Assembly (NCBI GenBank): GCA_018056705.1 | Contig: JAGPFE010000028.1 | Coordinates: 1 to 39,379, forward strand | DNA: 39,379 bases | Reading direction: 5' to 3' | DNA from: Candidatus Hydrogenedentota bacterium | GTDB taxonomy: Bacteria > Hydrogenedentota > Hydrogenedentia > Hydrogenedentales > CAITNO01 | Shown here: piece by piece, positions 1 through 8,149 of the stretch | Layout: each line of letters opens with the position of its first letter | Position numbering within the stretch: position 1 is the stretch's first letter | The notes under the pieces: generated by a model | What the model saw: only the letters and a program-made list of their open reading frames with translations | What the model was told of the DNA's origin: nothing | Database searches by the model: none | Made by a program: the position numbers and the translations under genes

Positions 1-1404
1 GCAACTCACGGTGTCTTCCGGGCCCTGCACGGTGGTTCCAGACGTGACTGGCCAGGACCAGGCCACGGCACAGGCGGCTATCCAGGGCGCGGGCCTGGTC
101 GTGGGACAGGCCATCGACCAGTGCAGTACACCGTCCCCGCCGGGCAGGTCATCAGCACCGATCCCCAGGCGGGCGCCCAGGTTACCCCCGGGACGGTTGT
201 GCAACTCACGGTATCCACCGGGGTACCCTGCCCGCCGCCCAATGATGACTGCGTTAACGCAATCGTGATTGATTCTGATGTCGCTGTAATCGGGTCCAAC
301 GTAAATGCCACTGGAACGACTACCTCTTCTTGCTGTTACCAGGATTACTTGGACGTCTGGTATTCCTGGACCCCCCTCTCCGATGGCTATGGCATTGTTG
401 ACACCTTTGGCAACGCCACCAACATGGATACCTCCCTGGTCGTCTACGACAGTTGTGATGGAACTGCCCTGGGATGCAATGACGACTATACCGGTCACAT
501 GCAATCCCACGTCGCTGTTCCAGTGGTTGCCGGACATACTTACCTGATCCGCGTGGCGGGATATAACAATACCGTCGGTACATTCGAACTGCTGGCGCGG
601 GTGCTTTCACCCGTCACTGTCCCAGACGTTACCGGATGGACCGTTACCGACGCGATGTCCGAACTTGAATCGGCATCGTTTTACACTTACGAGTTATCAG
701 TCTGCAGCAACACCGTGCCTGTGGATCATGTCATCCGCACGGATCCCCCGGCGGGAACCTTGATAGCGCCGGAGTCCGTAGTTTTGGTATACAAGTCCAC
801 GGGCACATGTCCACCTCCAGAAAACGATGTCTGCACGCACGCGATAATCCTGACATCGAACGAATACTATTACGGCAATAACCTGAGTGCCACCGGCACG
901 GATATCACGTCATGCGGATCTGCTGACGCGGGAGACGTATGGTACATATGGACCCCGGAAGCTGATGGGATCGGCGTGGTCGATACCAACCATTCCGCAA
1001 CGAATTTTGACACGACCCTGGCCGTTTTTGATACCTGCGACGGGACTCAACTGGCCTGTAACGACGACTACGCCCTTTACGGATCAAAATCCCGGGTGAG
1101 TTTCCCCGTGGTTGCCAACCAGTCCTACCTGATCCGCGTTGCCGGGTATCACATGGCAGAAGGGAATTTCGTGCTCTATGCCCATATAGGGAACCCGGCC
1201 ACGGTGCCGGATCTCAATGGCATGGACCTGAATACCGCGACAGCGACCCTTCAGTCGGCAGGGTTCCAGGCAGGAATCACCACAGAGACATGCGGCGCCG
1301 CTCCCGCGGGAGTCGTGATTGCCCAGAGTCCCGCCGGGGGTGCTTTAGAAGAGGCAGGGGCAAACGTGGACATCTATATTTCCAGCGGCAGTCCCTGTCC
1401 ATAA
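1..1404 (+). CDS. PASTA / PPC-like repeat surface protein, 3' part, with an apparent frameshift
   Basis: The gene enters from the left edge. Its C-terminal part alternates PASTA modules (about 32-220, 610-810 and 1198-1395) with two Cys-containing beta-sandwich modules (about 235-600 and 820-1190). The latter carry NDDC/ENDVC, DVWYSWTP, and YDSCDG...CNDDY motifs, like bacterial pre-peptidase C-terminal (PPC) domains. Translation is open in frame 2 from base 2 to about 127 (PDVTGQDQATAQAAIQGAG, then DQCS), then the PASTA continues in frame 1 (TVPAGQVISTDPQAG). The equivalent place in the next PASTA reads CSNTVP, so one base of an Asn codon seems missing at 128. This is either a sequencing error or a real frameshift. 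PASTA domains usually bind peptidoglycan; here the likely role is cell-surface or secreted adhesion. There is no kinase domain in view. Base composition looks less GC-rich than the neighbours. The stop is TAA at 1402. Confidence 0.7.
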   Translation, partial: ATHGVFRALHGGSRRDWPGPGHGTGGYPGRGPGRGTGHRPVQYTVPAGQVISTDPQAGAQVTPGTVVQLTVSTGVPCPPPNDDCVNAIVIDSDVAVIGSNVNATGTTTSSCCYQDYLDVWYSWTPLSDGYGIVDTFGNATNMDTSLVVYDSCDGTALGCNDDYTGHMQSHVAVPVVAGHTYLIRVAGYNNTVGTFELLARVLSPVTVPDVTGWTVTDAMSELESASFYTYELSVCSNTVPVDHVIRTDPPAGTLIAPESVVLVYKSTGTCPPPENDVCTHAIILTSNEYYYGNNLSATGTDITSCGSADAGDVWYIWTPEADGIGVVDTNHSATNFDTTLAVFDTCDGTQLACNDDYALYGSKSRVSFPVVANQSYLIRVAGYHMAEGNFVLYAHIGNPATVPDLNGMDLNTATATLQSAGFQAGITTETCGAAPAGVVIAQSPAGGALEEAGANVDIYISSGSPCP

Positions 1405-1460
1405 ACCCGGTCAAGCCTGATACATTACCCACCCCCGGACCATGTCACTGGCTGGAAAAC

Positions 1461-1498
1461 ACGGTGGCCCGAGCCCGTCGGGAGGCTTGGGCCACCGT
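1461..1498. terminator. Bidirectional terminator-like hairpin
   Basis: A 15-bp stem, with one G-T pair, is formed by 1461-1475 and 1484-1498, with an 8-nt loop. On the minus strand the hairpin is followed by GTTTT, and on the plus strand by CTTCCC. It lies between the converging ends of the PASTA protein gene and the V-ATPase operon. The rest of 1405-1711 shows no convincing gene. Confidence 0.6.
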
Positions 1499-1711
1499 CT
1501 TCCCAGGCGCGCATATCCCGAAACGCCAGGCCCTGAAGCAGCCAGGGTAAAGCGACGTAAGCACCATGACAGGGGCTGAAAAACGCGCGCTGGCCCTAAG
1601 ATACTTTCGTGCCTCGGGGCGAAACGATACCGGGCACAACGATTCGCCTCTTCCCTCTTGACCGCCAGGTGTTCAGGCCGCCCCACGTTGCCACAAGGTC
1701 GCGACTGATTC

Positions 1712-2341
1712 TCAGGCTTCTTCCTGGCGGATCCGCTGTTCCTTGATCTTCATCAGGCGGCTTATGTTGGAGCGTTCCTGTTCGTCGAGGCGATTCTTGA
1801 TGTAGGCGATGGTGGTAGCCGTCCTGGGGATGATGGTATGCTCGAGGGCGTTCACCCGACGGCGGGTCTTCTCGATTTCCGCGCACAGCAGGCGAACCGT
1901 CTGCTCCAGCTGGGCCATGCGGAGAATACCTTCCACGAAGGCGGCCAGCCCGGCGATAGCGGCGTCCAGTTCGGGGGACGTGTGCACGCGGGAATAGCCC
2001 CCGGCGAACTCGCCGAAACGCAGGTCGAATTCGGGCGCGGACACGCTCATGATGCGGCGGCGCCTGACCTGGATGTCCAGTTCCCGGGAAGCGTTTTCTA
2101 GGGCGTCCTCGGTGACGGTCCGGGAGGAAGTCGCCTGGGCCAGCACGAATCCCTTCAGGATGGGGGGCAGTTGCGCGTCCACCTGCTGACGGGCTTCCTT
2201 GTAGGCCTTGGCGTAGGCGGCGAAATCCTTCATCAGCCCGTCGAGTTTATCCTTGAGCAGTTTGTGACCCCGCTTCGCCACGGCGAGCCTGCGCCGCAGT
2301 TTCAGCATTTCCATGCGGGTTGGGATCACTTGCTGTGCCAT
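1712..2341 (-). CDS. atpD: V-type ATPase subunit D (central stalk)
   Basis: This 209-aa protein has the usual length of V/A-type subunit D, the central rotor shaft that passes through the A3B3 head. It opens with PTRMEMLKLRRRLAVAKRGHK, the signature basic helix of the family. It continues as long alpha-helical coiled coil (KLLKDKLDGLMKDF...) and ends with a second helix (ALEHTIIPRTATTIAYIKNRLDEQER), as expected for the antiparallel pair. It is the last gene of the nine-gene operon, 31 nt after the B subunit gene, with a GGGAG site 9 nt before ATG. A hairpin at 1461-1498 lies about 210 nt downstream. Confidence 0.96.
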   Translation of the reverse strand: MAQQVIPTRMEMLKLRRRLAVAKRGHKLLKDKLDGLMKDFAAYAKAYKEARQQVDAQLPPILKGFVLAQATSSRTVTEDALENASRELDIQVRRRRIMSVSAPEFDLRFGEFAGGYSRVHTSPELDAAIAGLAAFVEGILRMAQLEQTVRLLCAEIEKTRRRVNALEHTIIPRTATTIAYIKNRLDEQERSNISRLMKIKEQRIRQEEA

Positions 2342-2372
2342 GGCGATGGACTCCCGTCACCTGGCCCGGGGC

Positions 2373-3761
2373 TCAGGCGGTGGTTTCCCGTTTGGGCAGA
2401 TACTTGTCGATATACTCGTCGCGGATACGCTTGAGTTCGGTGCGCGGCAGCATGGCGAGCAGTTGCCAGCCGATTTCCAGGGACTCGAAAATGGTCCGGT
2501 TTTCCTCTTCTCCCTGGCGGATGAAGCGATCCTCGAAGGCGTCCGCGAATCGCACGTACAGGAGGTCGATTTCGCTTAGGGCCGATTCGCCGAGCACGAC
2601 GGCCAGTTCCTTGGCGTTTTTGCCGCGGGCGTAGGCCGCGTACAACTGGTTCATGACGTTGGCGTGATCTTCCCGGGTCCGGCCTTCGCCGATCCCCTTG
2701 TCTTTCAGGCGGGACAGCGAAGGCAGCACGTCCACCGGGGGATAGATCCCCTGGCCATGGATCGCGCGGGACAGGATGATCTGGCCCTCGGTGATATATC
2801 CGGTGAGGTCTGGGATCGGATGGGTTTTGTCGTCTTCGGGCATGGTCAGCACGGGAATCTGCGTGACGGATCCCGCCTTGCCCTTGATGCGACCGGCCCG
2901 CTCGTAGATGGTGGACAGGTCGGTATAGAGGTAACCGGGGTATCCGCGGCGTCCGGGAACCTCCTTGCGGGCGGCGGAAATTTCGCGCAGCGCCTCGCAG
3001 TAGTTGGTCAGGTCGGTGAGGATCACCAGCACGTGCATGTCCTTTTCGTACGCCAGGAATTCGGCGGTCGTCAGGGCGATGCGCGGGATAGCGATGCGCT
3101 CGATGGGCGGGTCGTCGGCCAGGTTGATGAACAGCACGGCCCGCTCGATGGCACCGGTGCGGCGGAAGTCGGCCTGGAAGAATTCGGCCTCTTCGAAGGT
3201 GATGCCCATGGCGGCGAACACGACGCAGAATTTTTCGCCGGACTTCAGCGTGGTTGCCTGGCGGGCCACCTGCGCGGCCAGCCGGGAATGGGGCAGACCC
3301 GAGGCGGAGAAGATGGGCAATTTCTGGCCGCGGACCAGCGTGTTCAGCAGGTCGATGGTGGACACGCCGGTCTGGATGAACTCGTTAGGGAAGTCCCGGG
3401 CGTAGGGATTCATCGGGTTTCCGTTGATGTTCAGCCATTTTTCCGGGATGATATCGGGACCGTTGTCGATGGGCCGTCCGCCCCCGTCGAAGACGCGGCC
3501 GAGCATGTCCTCGCTCACGCCGATTTCCTGGGGCTTGCCGAGGAACTTGACGGTGAGCGTGCCGGGATCCATGCTGCTGGTGCCTTCGAACACCTGGACC
3601 ACGGCCTTGTCGCCGCTGACCTCGAGCACGCGGCCACGGCGGATACTGCCGTCTTCGAGCTTGATGTCGGTCAGTTCGCCGTAAGTAATGCCCTGAACCC
3701 CTTCGACCATGAGCAGGGGTCCGATGATCTGACGCGCGGTACGATATTCTCTTGTAGCCAT
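2373..3761 (-). CDS. atpB: V-type ATPase subunit B (non-catalytic head subunit)
   Basis: This 462-aa protein matches the family's usual 460-470 aa. It forms the non-catalytic subunits of the A3B3 hexamer. The place of the P-loop is degenerate ([14 protein letters not shown]). The protein carries the family regions [13 protein letters not shown] beta barrel, [56 protein letters not shown] and the end sequence [11 protein letters not shown]. It lies 23 nt after the A subunit gene, so the two are co-translated in register for 3:3 assembly. The only visible Shine-Dalgarno is a weak AAAGAG 8 nt upstream of the ATG. Confidence 0.97.
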   Translation of the reverse strand: MATREYRTARQIIGPLLMVEGVQGITYGELTDIKLEDGSIRRGRVLEVSGDKAVVQVFEGTSSMDPGTLTVKFLGKPQEIGVSEDMLGRVFDGGGRPIDNGPDIIPEKWLNINGNPMNPYARDFPNEFIQTGVSTIDLLNTLVRGQKLPIFSASGLPHSRLAAQVARQATTLKSGEKFCVVFAAMGITFEEAEFFQADFRRTGAIERAVLFINLADDPPIERIAIPRIALTTAEFLAYEKDMHVLVILTDLTNYCEALREISAARKEVPGRRGYPGYLYTDLSTIYERAGRIKGKAGSVTQIPVLTMPEDDKTHPIPDLTGYITEGQIILSRAIHGQGIYPPVDVLPSLSRLKDKGIGEGRTREDHANVMNQLYAAYARGKNAKELAVVLGESALSEIDLLYVRFADAFEDRFIRQGEEENRTIFESLEIGWQLLAMLPRTELKRIRDEYIDKYLPKRETTA

Positions 3762-3784
3762 GCCGTGTACTCTTTCGTTATGCC

Positions 3785-5551
3785 TCAGTAGCGCGGCAAC
3801 GCCGCGATGGCCTTGGTGATGTCTTCCCTGATCGCGTCGATCCGGGCGATCTCGTTCTCTGGGATGAGATGCGCGCCGGCTATTTTTTCCAGTTCAGGCA
3901 GGTTGAGCAGGGCGTTCAACTGAACCCCCGCGTCGAGGGCTGCCCGGGCTTCATCCTCGTAATGCAGGATCAGCCCCAGCAGGGCGAACTGCTTGGGCAG
4001 CGACGTGTAGGTATCCAGGTCGTCGAAGGCGTTCTGGTGCAGGAAGTCTTCGCGGATCATCCGGGCCACCTGCAGGGTCATACGGTCTCCCGCGCCCAGC
4101 GCGTCCAGCCCGACCAGCCGCACCAGTTCTTCCAGTTCCGCTTCGCGCTGCAACAGGGCCATGGCGCGCTTGCGGTTCTTCTCCCACAGGGGATTCAGGT
4201 GCTCGTTGCAGTAACCGTCCACGGTCTGCTGGTACAGCGAGTAGGAAGTAAGCCAGTTGATGGCCGGGAAGTGGCGGGAATAAGCCAGGTTGGCGTCGAG
4301 TCCCCAGAAAACCTTCACCACGCGCAGGGTAGCCTGGGTTACCGGGTCCGAGAAGTCGCCGCCCGCGGGCGAGACCGCGCCGATGAGCGAGAGGGTACCT
4401 TCCCGGTCGTCGGATCCCAGGCATTTCACGTAACCCGAACGCTCGTAGAAGGCGGCGATGCGGGACCCCATGTACGCGGGGTATCCTTCTTCACCGGGCA
4501 TTTCCTCCAGGCGTCCGGACATTTCACGCATGGCCTCGGCCCAGCGGCTGGTGGAGTCAGCCATGAGGGCGACGGAATAGCCCATGTCGCGGAAGTATTC
4601 GGCGATCGTGATCCCGGTGAACACGGACGCCTCGCGGGCAGCCACGGGCATGTTGGACGTGTTGGCCACGAGCACGGTGCGCTCCATGAGGGGCTGTCCC
4701 GTTTTCGGGTCTTTCAGGTGGGGGAATTCCATGAGCACGTCGGTCATTTCGTTGCCCCGCTCGCCACAGCCCACGTAGACCACGATGTCCACGTCGGACC
4801 ACTTGGCCAACTGGTGCTGCACGACGGTCTTACCGGAACCGAAAGGACCGGGCACGCAGGCGGTGCCACCCTTGGTCAGGGGGAAGAACATGTCGATCAC
4901 GCGCTGACCGGTGACGAGGGGCACCTTCGGCGGCATTTTGCTTTTCACGGGCCGGGGCATGCGGACAGGCCAGGACTGGACCATGCGAACCTGGCGGGGA
5001 CCAGCGGGCGTGTCCAGTTCAGCCACCACCGTTTCCACGTTCCCCTTGACCGGCCCGATTTTCTTCACCGTGCCTTCAGGGATGTCCGGGGGCACCATGA
5101 TCTTGTGCACGACGATCACGGATTCCTTGACGGTGCCCAGCACATCACCCGCGACCACCTTGTCGCCGGCCTTCGCCACCGGGACAAATTCCCATTCGGT
5201 CGACCGGTCGAGGGCGGGTGCCTCGGCGCCGCGCAGGATGAAGGCTCCGCACTGTTCCACCAGTTTATCCAGGGGCCGCTGCACGCCGTCGTAAATGGAG
5301 CGGATGAGCCCGGGTCCCAGTTCCACCGACAGGGGCTGACCGGTGCGGAACACCGGCTGGCCGGGACCGATCCCTTCGGTTTCTTCGTAGACCTGGATGG
5401 ACACGACCTCGCCCCGGATTTCGATCACTTCCCCGAAAAGGCGGGCGTCACCCACGCGCACCATTTCGTACATCCGGACGCCGGCCAGCCCACGGGCCTG
5501 CACCAGGGGCCCCGAGACCTTTACCACTTCGCCGCGTTGTTCATTCGTCAT
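3785..5551 (-). CDS. atpA: V-type ATPase catalytic subunit A
   Basis: This 588-aa protein hydrolyses or makes ATP in the A3B3 head. Walker A GPFGSGKT is near residues 235-242, the catalytic Glu lies in [11 protein letters not shown] (about residue 264), and [13 protein letters not shown] and [11 protein letters not shown] follow. The roughly 90-residue insertion that marks A subunits (the non-homologous bulge, about residues 115-200) is present, which separates it from F-type beta. The start ATG lies 5 nt past the F subunit stop, with AAGGA about 9 nt upstream overlapping that stop. A is followed by B and D, as in E. hirae ntpABD. Confidence 0.97.
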   Translation of the reverse strand: MTNEQRGEVVKVSGPLVQARGLAGVRMYEMVRVGDARLFGEVIEIRGEVVSIQVYEETEGIGPGQPVFRTGQPLSVELGPGLIRSIYDGVQRPLDKLVEQCGAFILRGAEAPALDRSTEWEFVPVAKAGDKVVAGDVLGTVKESVIVVHKIMVPPDIPEGTVKKIGPVKGNVETVVAELDTPAGPRQVRMVQSWPVRMPRPVKSKMPPKVPLVTGQRVIDMFFPLTKGGTACVPGPFGSGKTVVQHQLAKWSDVDIVVYVGCGERGNEMTDVLMEFPHLKDPKTGQPLMERTVLVANTSNMPVAAREASVFTGITIAEYFRDMGYSVALMADSTSRWAEAMREMSGRLEEMPGEEGYPAYMGSRIAAFYERSGYVKCLGSDDREGTLSLIGAVSPAGGDFSDPVTQATLRVVKVFWGLDANLAYSRHFPAINWLTSYSLYQQTVDGYCNEHLNPLWEKNRKRAMALLQREAELEELVRLVGLDALGAGDRMTLQVARMIREDFLHQNAFDDLDTYTSLPKQFALLGLILHYEDEARAALDAGVQLNALLNLPELEKIAGAHLIPENEIARIDAIREDITKAIAALPRY

Positions 5552-5556
5552 ACCGT

Positions 5557-5877
5557 TCAGTCCTTACCCAGCATGTCCACGCCGATGGAACGCTCCACGA
5601 CGCTCCGCATTTCGTTGAAGGCAAATCCCGTCCCCCCCTGGTGGGTGGGGATGGTGGTTATCACCGCCTGGCTGACGGCCCGGAAATCTTCCAGGGCGTC
5701 GGGCGCCTGGGCCGCGAGGGATTCGGTCACCAGCACCAGGGCCACGTCCGGGTCCCGGGACAGGGGCCCCAGGGCCCGGCGCAAGCCCTCGACATCCTCG
5801 GCGGACACCACTTCCATGCCCACGCCGCGGAAGCCCAGAATCAGGCCACGTTCTCCTACCACTACCGCTCTAGACAT
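5557..5877 (-). CDS. atpF: V-type ATPase subunit F
   Basis: This 106-aa protein is the usual size for subunit F (NtpG in E. hirae), the small central-stalk protein that binds subunit D and can modulate ATPase activity. It has the Rossmann-like beta/alpha pattern of the family: VVVGERGLILGFRGVGMEV at the start, ALVLVTESLA in the middle, and a C-terminal helix. Its start overlaps the end of the C subunit gene by 8 nt, and GGGAG precedes the ATG. It ends 5 nt before subunit A. Confidence 0.93.
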   Translation of the reverse strand: MSRAVVVGERGLILGFRGVGMEVVSAEDVEGLRRALGPLSRDPDVALVLVTESLAAQAPDALEDFRAVSQAVITTIPTHQGGTGFAFNEMRSVVERSIGVDMLGKD

Positions 5878-6868
5878 AACACTCCCGTAACCGCCGCCGG
5901 ATCACTTCGGGATCAAGCCCGTTGAACCGGCCGCTAACCACCAGTTTGAAGTTGTAAGCCTGGGCGCGGAACCCCACGAAATAGGCGGCCACGCGCTCGG
6001 GGCCCATGGTCTGCAGTTTCCCCTGGCGGGCGTACCGCATCAGATGATTTGCCGCCAGGAGTTCAAACTGGGCCGCCCACTGGTCCTCGGGCAGTTCGAG
6101 CACCGTCCGGAAGGCGTCGCCGAGAGGTCCCGGAACGATACTGGCCCAGTTTTTCGGCTCGCCCGCGCCGGCCAGGGAGCGCAACACGTGGGTGTGCTCA
6201 CCCATGGGCAAGAACAGGTCTTCCACCTGCCGCGCCTGGAGCAAGCCCTGGCCGTGCAGACGCAGGAGCAGTGCCACCCCCTTGGCCAGGGTGAAGTCGG
6301 AAACGTACGCCGAAATCAGGGGCACGGCCATCTCGTCCGCCAGGTGCCGCATGTGCCGCAGGTAAGCGCCGTCGAGTACCAGGTCCACCTGGGCCCGGAC
6401 CTGCGCGGGATCCGCCGTGCTTCCGCCCAGCCGGGCGAGGGCTATCCGGGTCTCAGCGGGCAGCAGCGCGTAGTCTCCCGCGGCCGCGGCGTGCAGCCGT
6501 TCCTCGGACAAGAGACTTTTTTCGAAGGGGAATTCGTGCCGTCCGAGCACGGCACGCTTGAGGTTGAGGTAATCGCCCGCCAGCAGGAACATCGCGGAGA
6601 GGGTTTCCACGGGACTGTTGGCGCGTACCTCGCGCATCTGCTGGTGGAAGTGCCGGTCGACGACGTCGTTCCACTCTTCCCAGCCCGCGCCGGGGGTGAC
6701 GTACTCGCGCAGGGGAGTGTCCTGCAGCCGGTGAAGCAGGTCTTCCTGGCGCTCGACGCCAGCCAGCGCGTGAAAAAAGTCCCGGGGGAGGAGGCCGCCT
6801 TCCAGCACGGCCACCTGGCCGCAGACAAACCCCCAAGCCTGCTGTTCGGTTGTCAGGGTGATCAACAC
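5870..6868 (-). CDS. atpC: V-type ATPase subunit C (d-like rotor adaptor)
   Basis: This 332-aa protein corresponds to V/A-type subunit C, the funnel that joins the central stalk to the membrane K ring. It is mostly alpha-helical and ends with the conserved family tail around residues 300-332 (AQAYNFKLVVSGRFNGLD, then EVIRRRLRECYV). The start chosen is GTG at 6868, with GGAAGGA 9 nt upstream. No ATG fits the N-terminus as well. The last 8 nt overlap the F subunit gene, which implies coupled translation. Confidence 0.92.
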   Translation of the reverse strand: MLITLTTEQQAWGFVCGQVAVLEGGLLPRDFFHALAGVERQEDLLHRLQDTPLREYVTPGAGWEEWNDVVDRHFHQQMREVRANSPVETLSAMFLLAGDYLNLKRAVLGRHEFPFEKSLLSEERLHAAAAGDYALLPAETRIALARLGGSTADPAQVRAQVDLVLDGAYLRHMRHLADEMAVPLISAYVSDFTLAKGVALLLRLHGQGLLQARQVEDLFLPMGEHTHVLRSLAGAGEPKNWASIVPGPLGDAFRTVLELPEDQWAAQFELLAANHLMRYARQGKLQTMGPERVAAYFVGFRAQAYNFKLVVSGRFNGLDPEVIRRRLRECYV

Positions 6869-6919
6869 CGCCTGTTATCCTTCCGCAACGGCGCGCCCCT
6901 GGGGCGCGTCGGCCCGCCG

Positions 6920-7504
6920 CTATGTAAACAAAGCCTTGGCCAGTTCGGGCGCCATCACCCGTTCGCGGTCCGCGAGCAGGGTGTCCAGCGTCCGGTCCAC
7001 GTCATACGCCGTCGCGCGGAAAATGAACCCACCCCGCGCGGGAAGGGTAGCCTCGGCCAGCGACAGTTTCGCCGCGGTGGGCCGCTTCGCGTTCAGGGCA
7101 TCCACCAGTTTTCGGAACAACGCCCGGTCCGCCTCGTGGGCGATCACCTGGCCGGCGACATCTCCCGCCGCGGCTTCTTCGAGGAGCCGGGCCATGAGTT
7201 TCTCGTACCCGGCGGCATCCGCCAGCGCGAGTTGCCGGGCGGCCGCTACCACGTCCTTGAGCCGCCGGTTTCGAGCCTCGAGCAGGGCTTTCCCCTGCGC
7301 GCCGCGGGCCTTGCCCAGTTGCCGCGCGCATTCCTCGTCGATGGCCCGGCAGGCCGCCTGAACCCGGCGTTCAGTTTCCGCGGCGATACTTTCTTCCGCG
7401 GCCTTCAACTTGGCCTGGGCGACGTTGCGGGCCTTTTCGACGATGCGTTCGGCCTCTTTGCGGGCCGTGTCGAGTACCGAGCGAATGCTTTGATCATTGG
7501 CCAT
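6920..7504 (-). CDS. atpE: V-type ATPase subunit E (peripheral stalk)
   Basis: This 194-aa protein has the family layout: a long charged N-terminal coiled coil (ARKEAERIVEKARNVAQAKLK...) that pairs with subunit H/G, and a C-terminal globular part with GGFIFRATAYDVDRTLDTLL, the usual GG-x-x motif region. It is a stator, holding the head against the membrane sector. It lies 44 nt after the K gene and 51 nt before C. An AAGGAA site precedes the ATG. Confidence 0.9.
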   Translation of the reverse strand: MANDQSIRSVLDTARKEAERIVEKARNVAQAKLKAAEESIAAETERRVQAACRAIDEECARQLGKARGAQGKALLEARNRRLKDVVAAARQLALADAAGYEKLMARLLEEAAAGDVAGQVIAHEADRALFRKLVDALNAKRPTAAKLSLAEATLPARGGFIFRATAYDVDRTLDTLLADRERVMAPELAKALFT

Positions 7505-7548
7505 GTCGGCTTTCCTTCCCTGGTTGGGGATCGCGCCGCCGGCCCCGG

Positions 7549-8016
7549 TCAGGACGCCAGGGAGTTCAGCGCGAGGATACCCGCCAGCAGGCCGACCACG
7601 GCGTAAGTTTCCACCATGGCGGGCAGCAGCAGGCTCTTACCGAAGTCGCCTTCGCGCCGGGCCACCCAAGCGATGGAAGCCGCCGATGCCTGCCCCTGCC
7701 AGATGGCCGAAACCAGCAACGCGACGCCCACGCCGAACCCCATGACCAGCAGGGCCACGCCGGTCTTGAGGTCCTGGGGCAGCGAACTCATCCGGCCCAT
7801 GATCATCATCATGGTGATGAAGCCATAGAAGCCCTGCGTGCCCGGCAGCGCCAGGAGTACGAGGAGCCGGCCGAACAGGTGGGGCTTTTCGCTAAGCACC
7901 CCGCCGGCCGCCTGCGCTGCCGTGCCGATTCCCTTGGCGGACCCGGCGCAACCCAACCCCACCGCCAGCCCGGCACCCGCCACGGTCAGTCCCATGCTCA
8001 ACGCTTGAAGATCCAT
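7549..8016 (-). CDS. atpK: V-type ATPase subunit K (proteolipid ring), Na+-type motif
   Basis: This 155-aa membrane protein has four hydrophobic helices in two hairpins, the 16-kDa form of the rotor ring subunit. The start is ATG at 8016, with GGAGG just upstream; a longer reading to 8070 lacks such a site. Hairpin 1 has LPGTQGFYG (L57, T60, Q61) and hairpin 2 has LPAMVETYAVVG (E136). Q107 lies in the third helix. These correspond to Na+ ligands L61, T64, Q65, Q110 and E139 known in E. hirae NtpK. Na+ coupling is therefore likely, though that is inference from motif alignment. A 133-nt gap separates it from the I gene. Confidence 0.95.
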   Translation of the reverse strand: MDLQALSMGLTVAGAGLAVGLGCAGSAKGIGTAAQAAGGVLSEKPHLFGRLLVLLALPGTQGFYGFITMMMIMGRMSSLPQDLKTGVALLVMGFGVGVALLVSAIWQGQASAASIAWVARREGDFGKSLLLPAMVETYAVVGLLAGILALNSLAS

Positions 8017-8149
8017 TGCAACCTCCGATCGCTTTTTCCGGCCACGACCCCGCGACAGCCTGTACCGCATCGCCGGGCCCCGGGGCCCTTTTTCCTGTTT
8101 ATCCGGCCCGCGCTTCCGGTCCGCCGCCCACGCGGTCGGACCCCGGCGC

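Noticed and set aside
3869..5890. Long plus-strand open frame opposite atpA and atpF
   Set aside because: It is an antisense shadow of GC-rich codons with His/Gly-rich nonsense protein; the minus-strand genes carry clear motifs.
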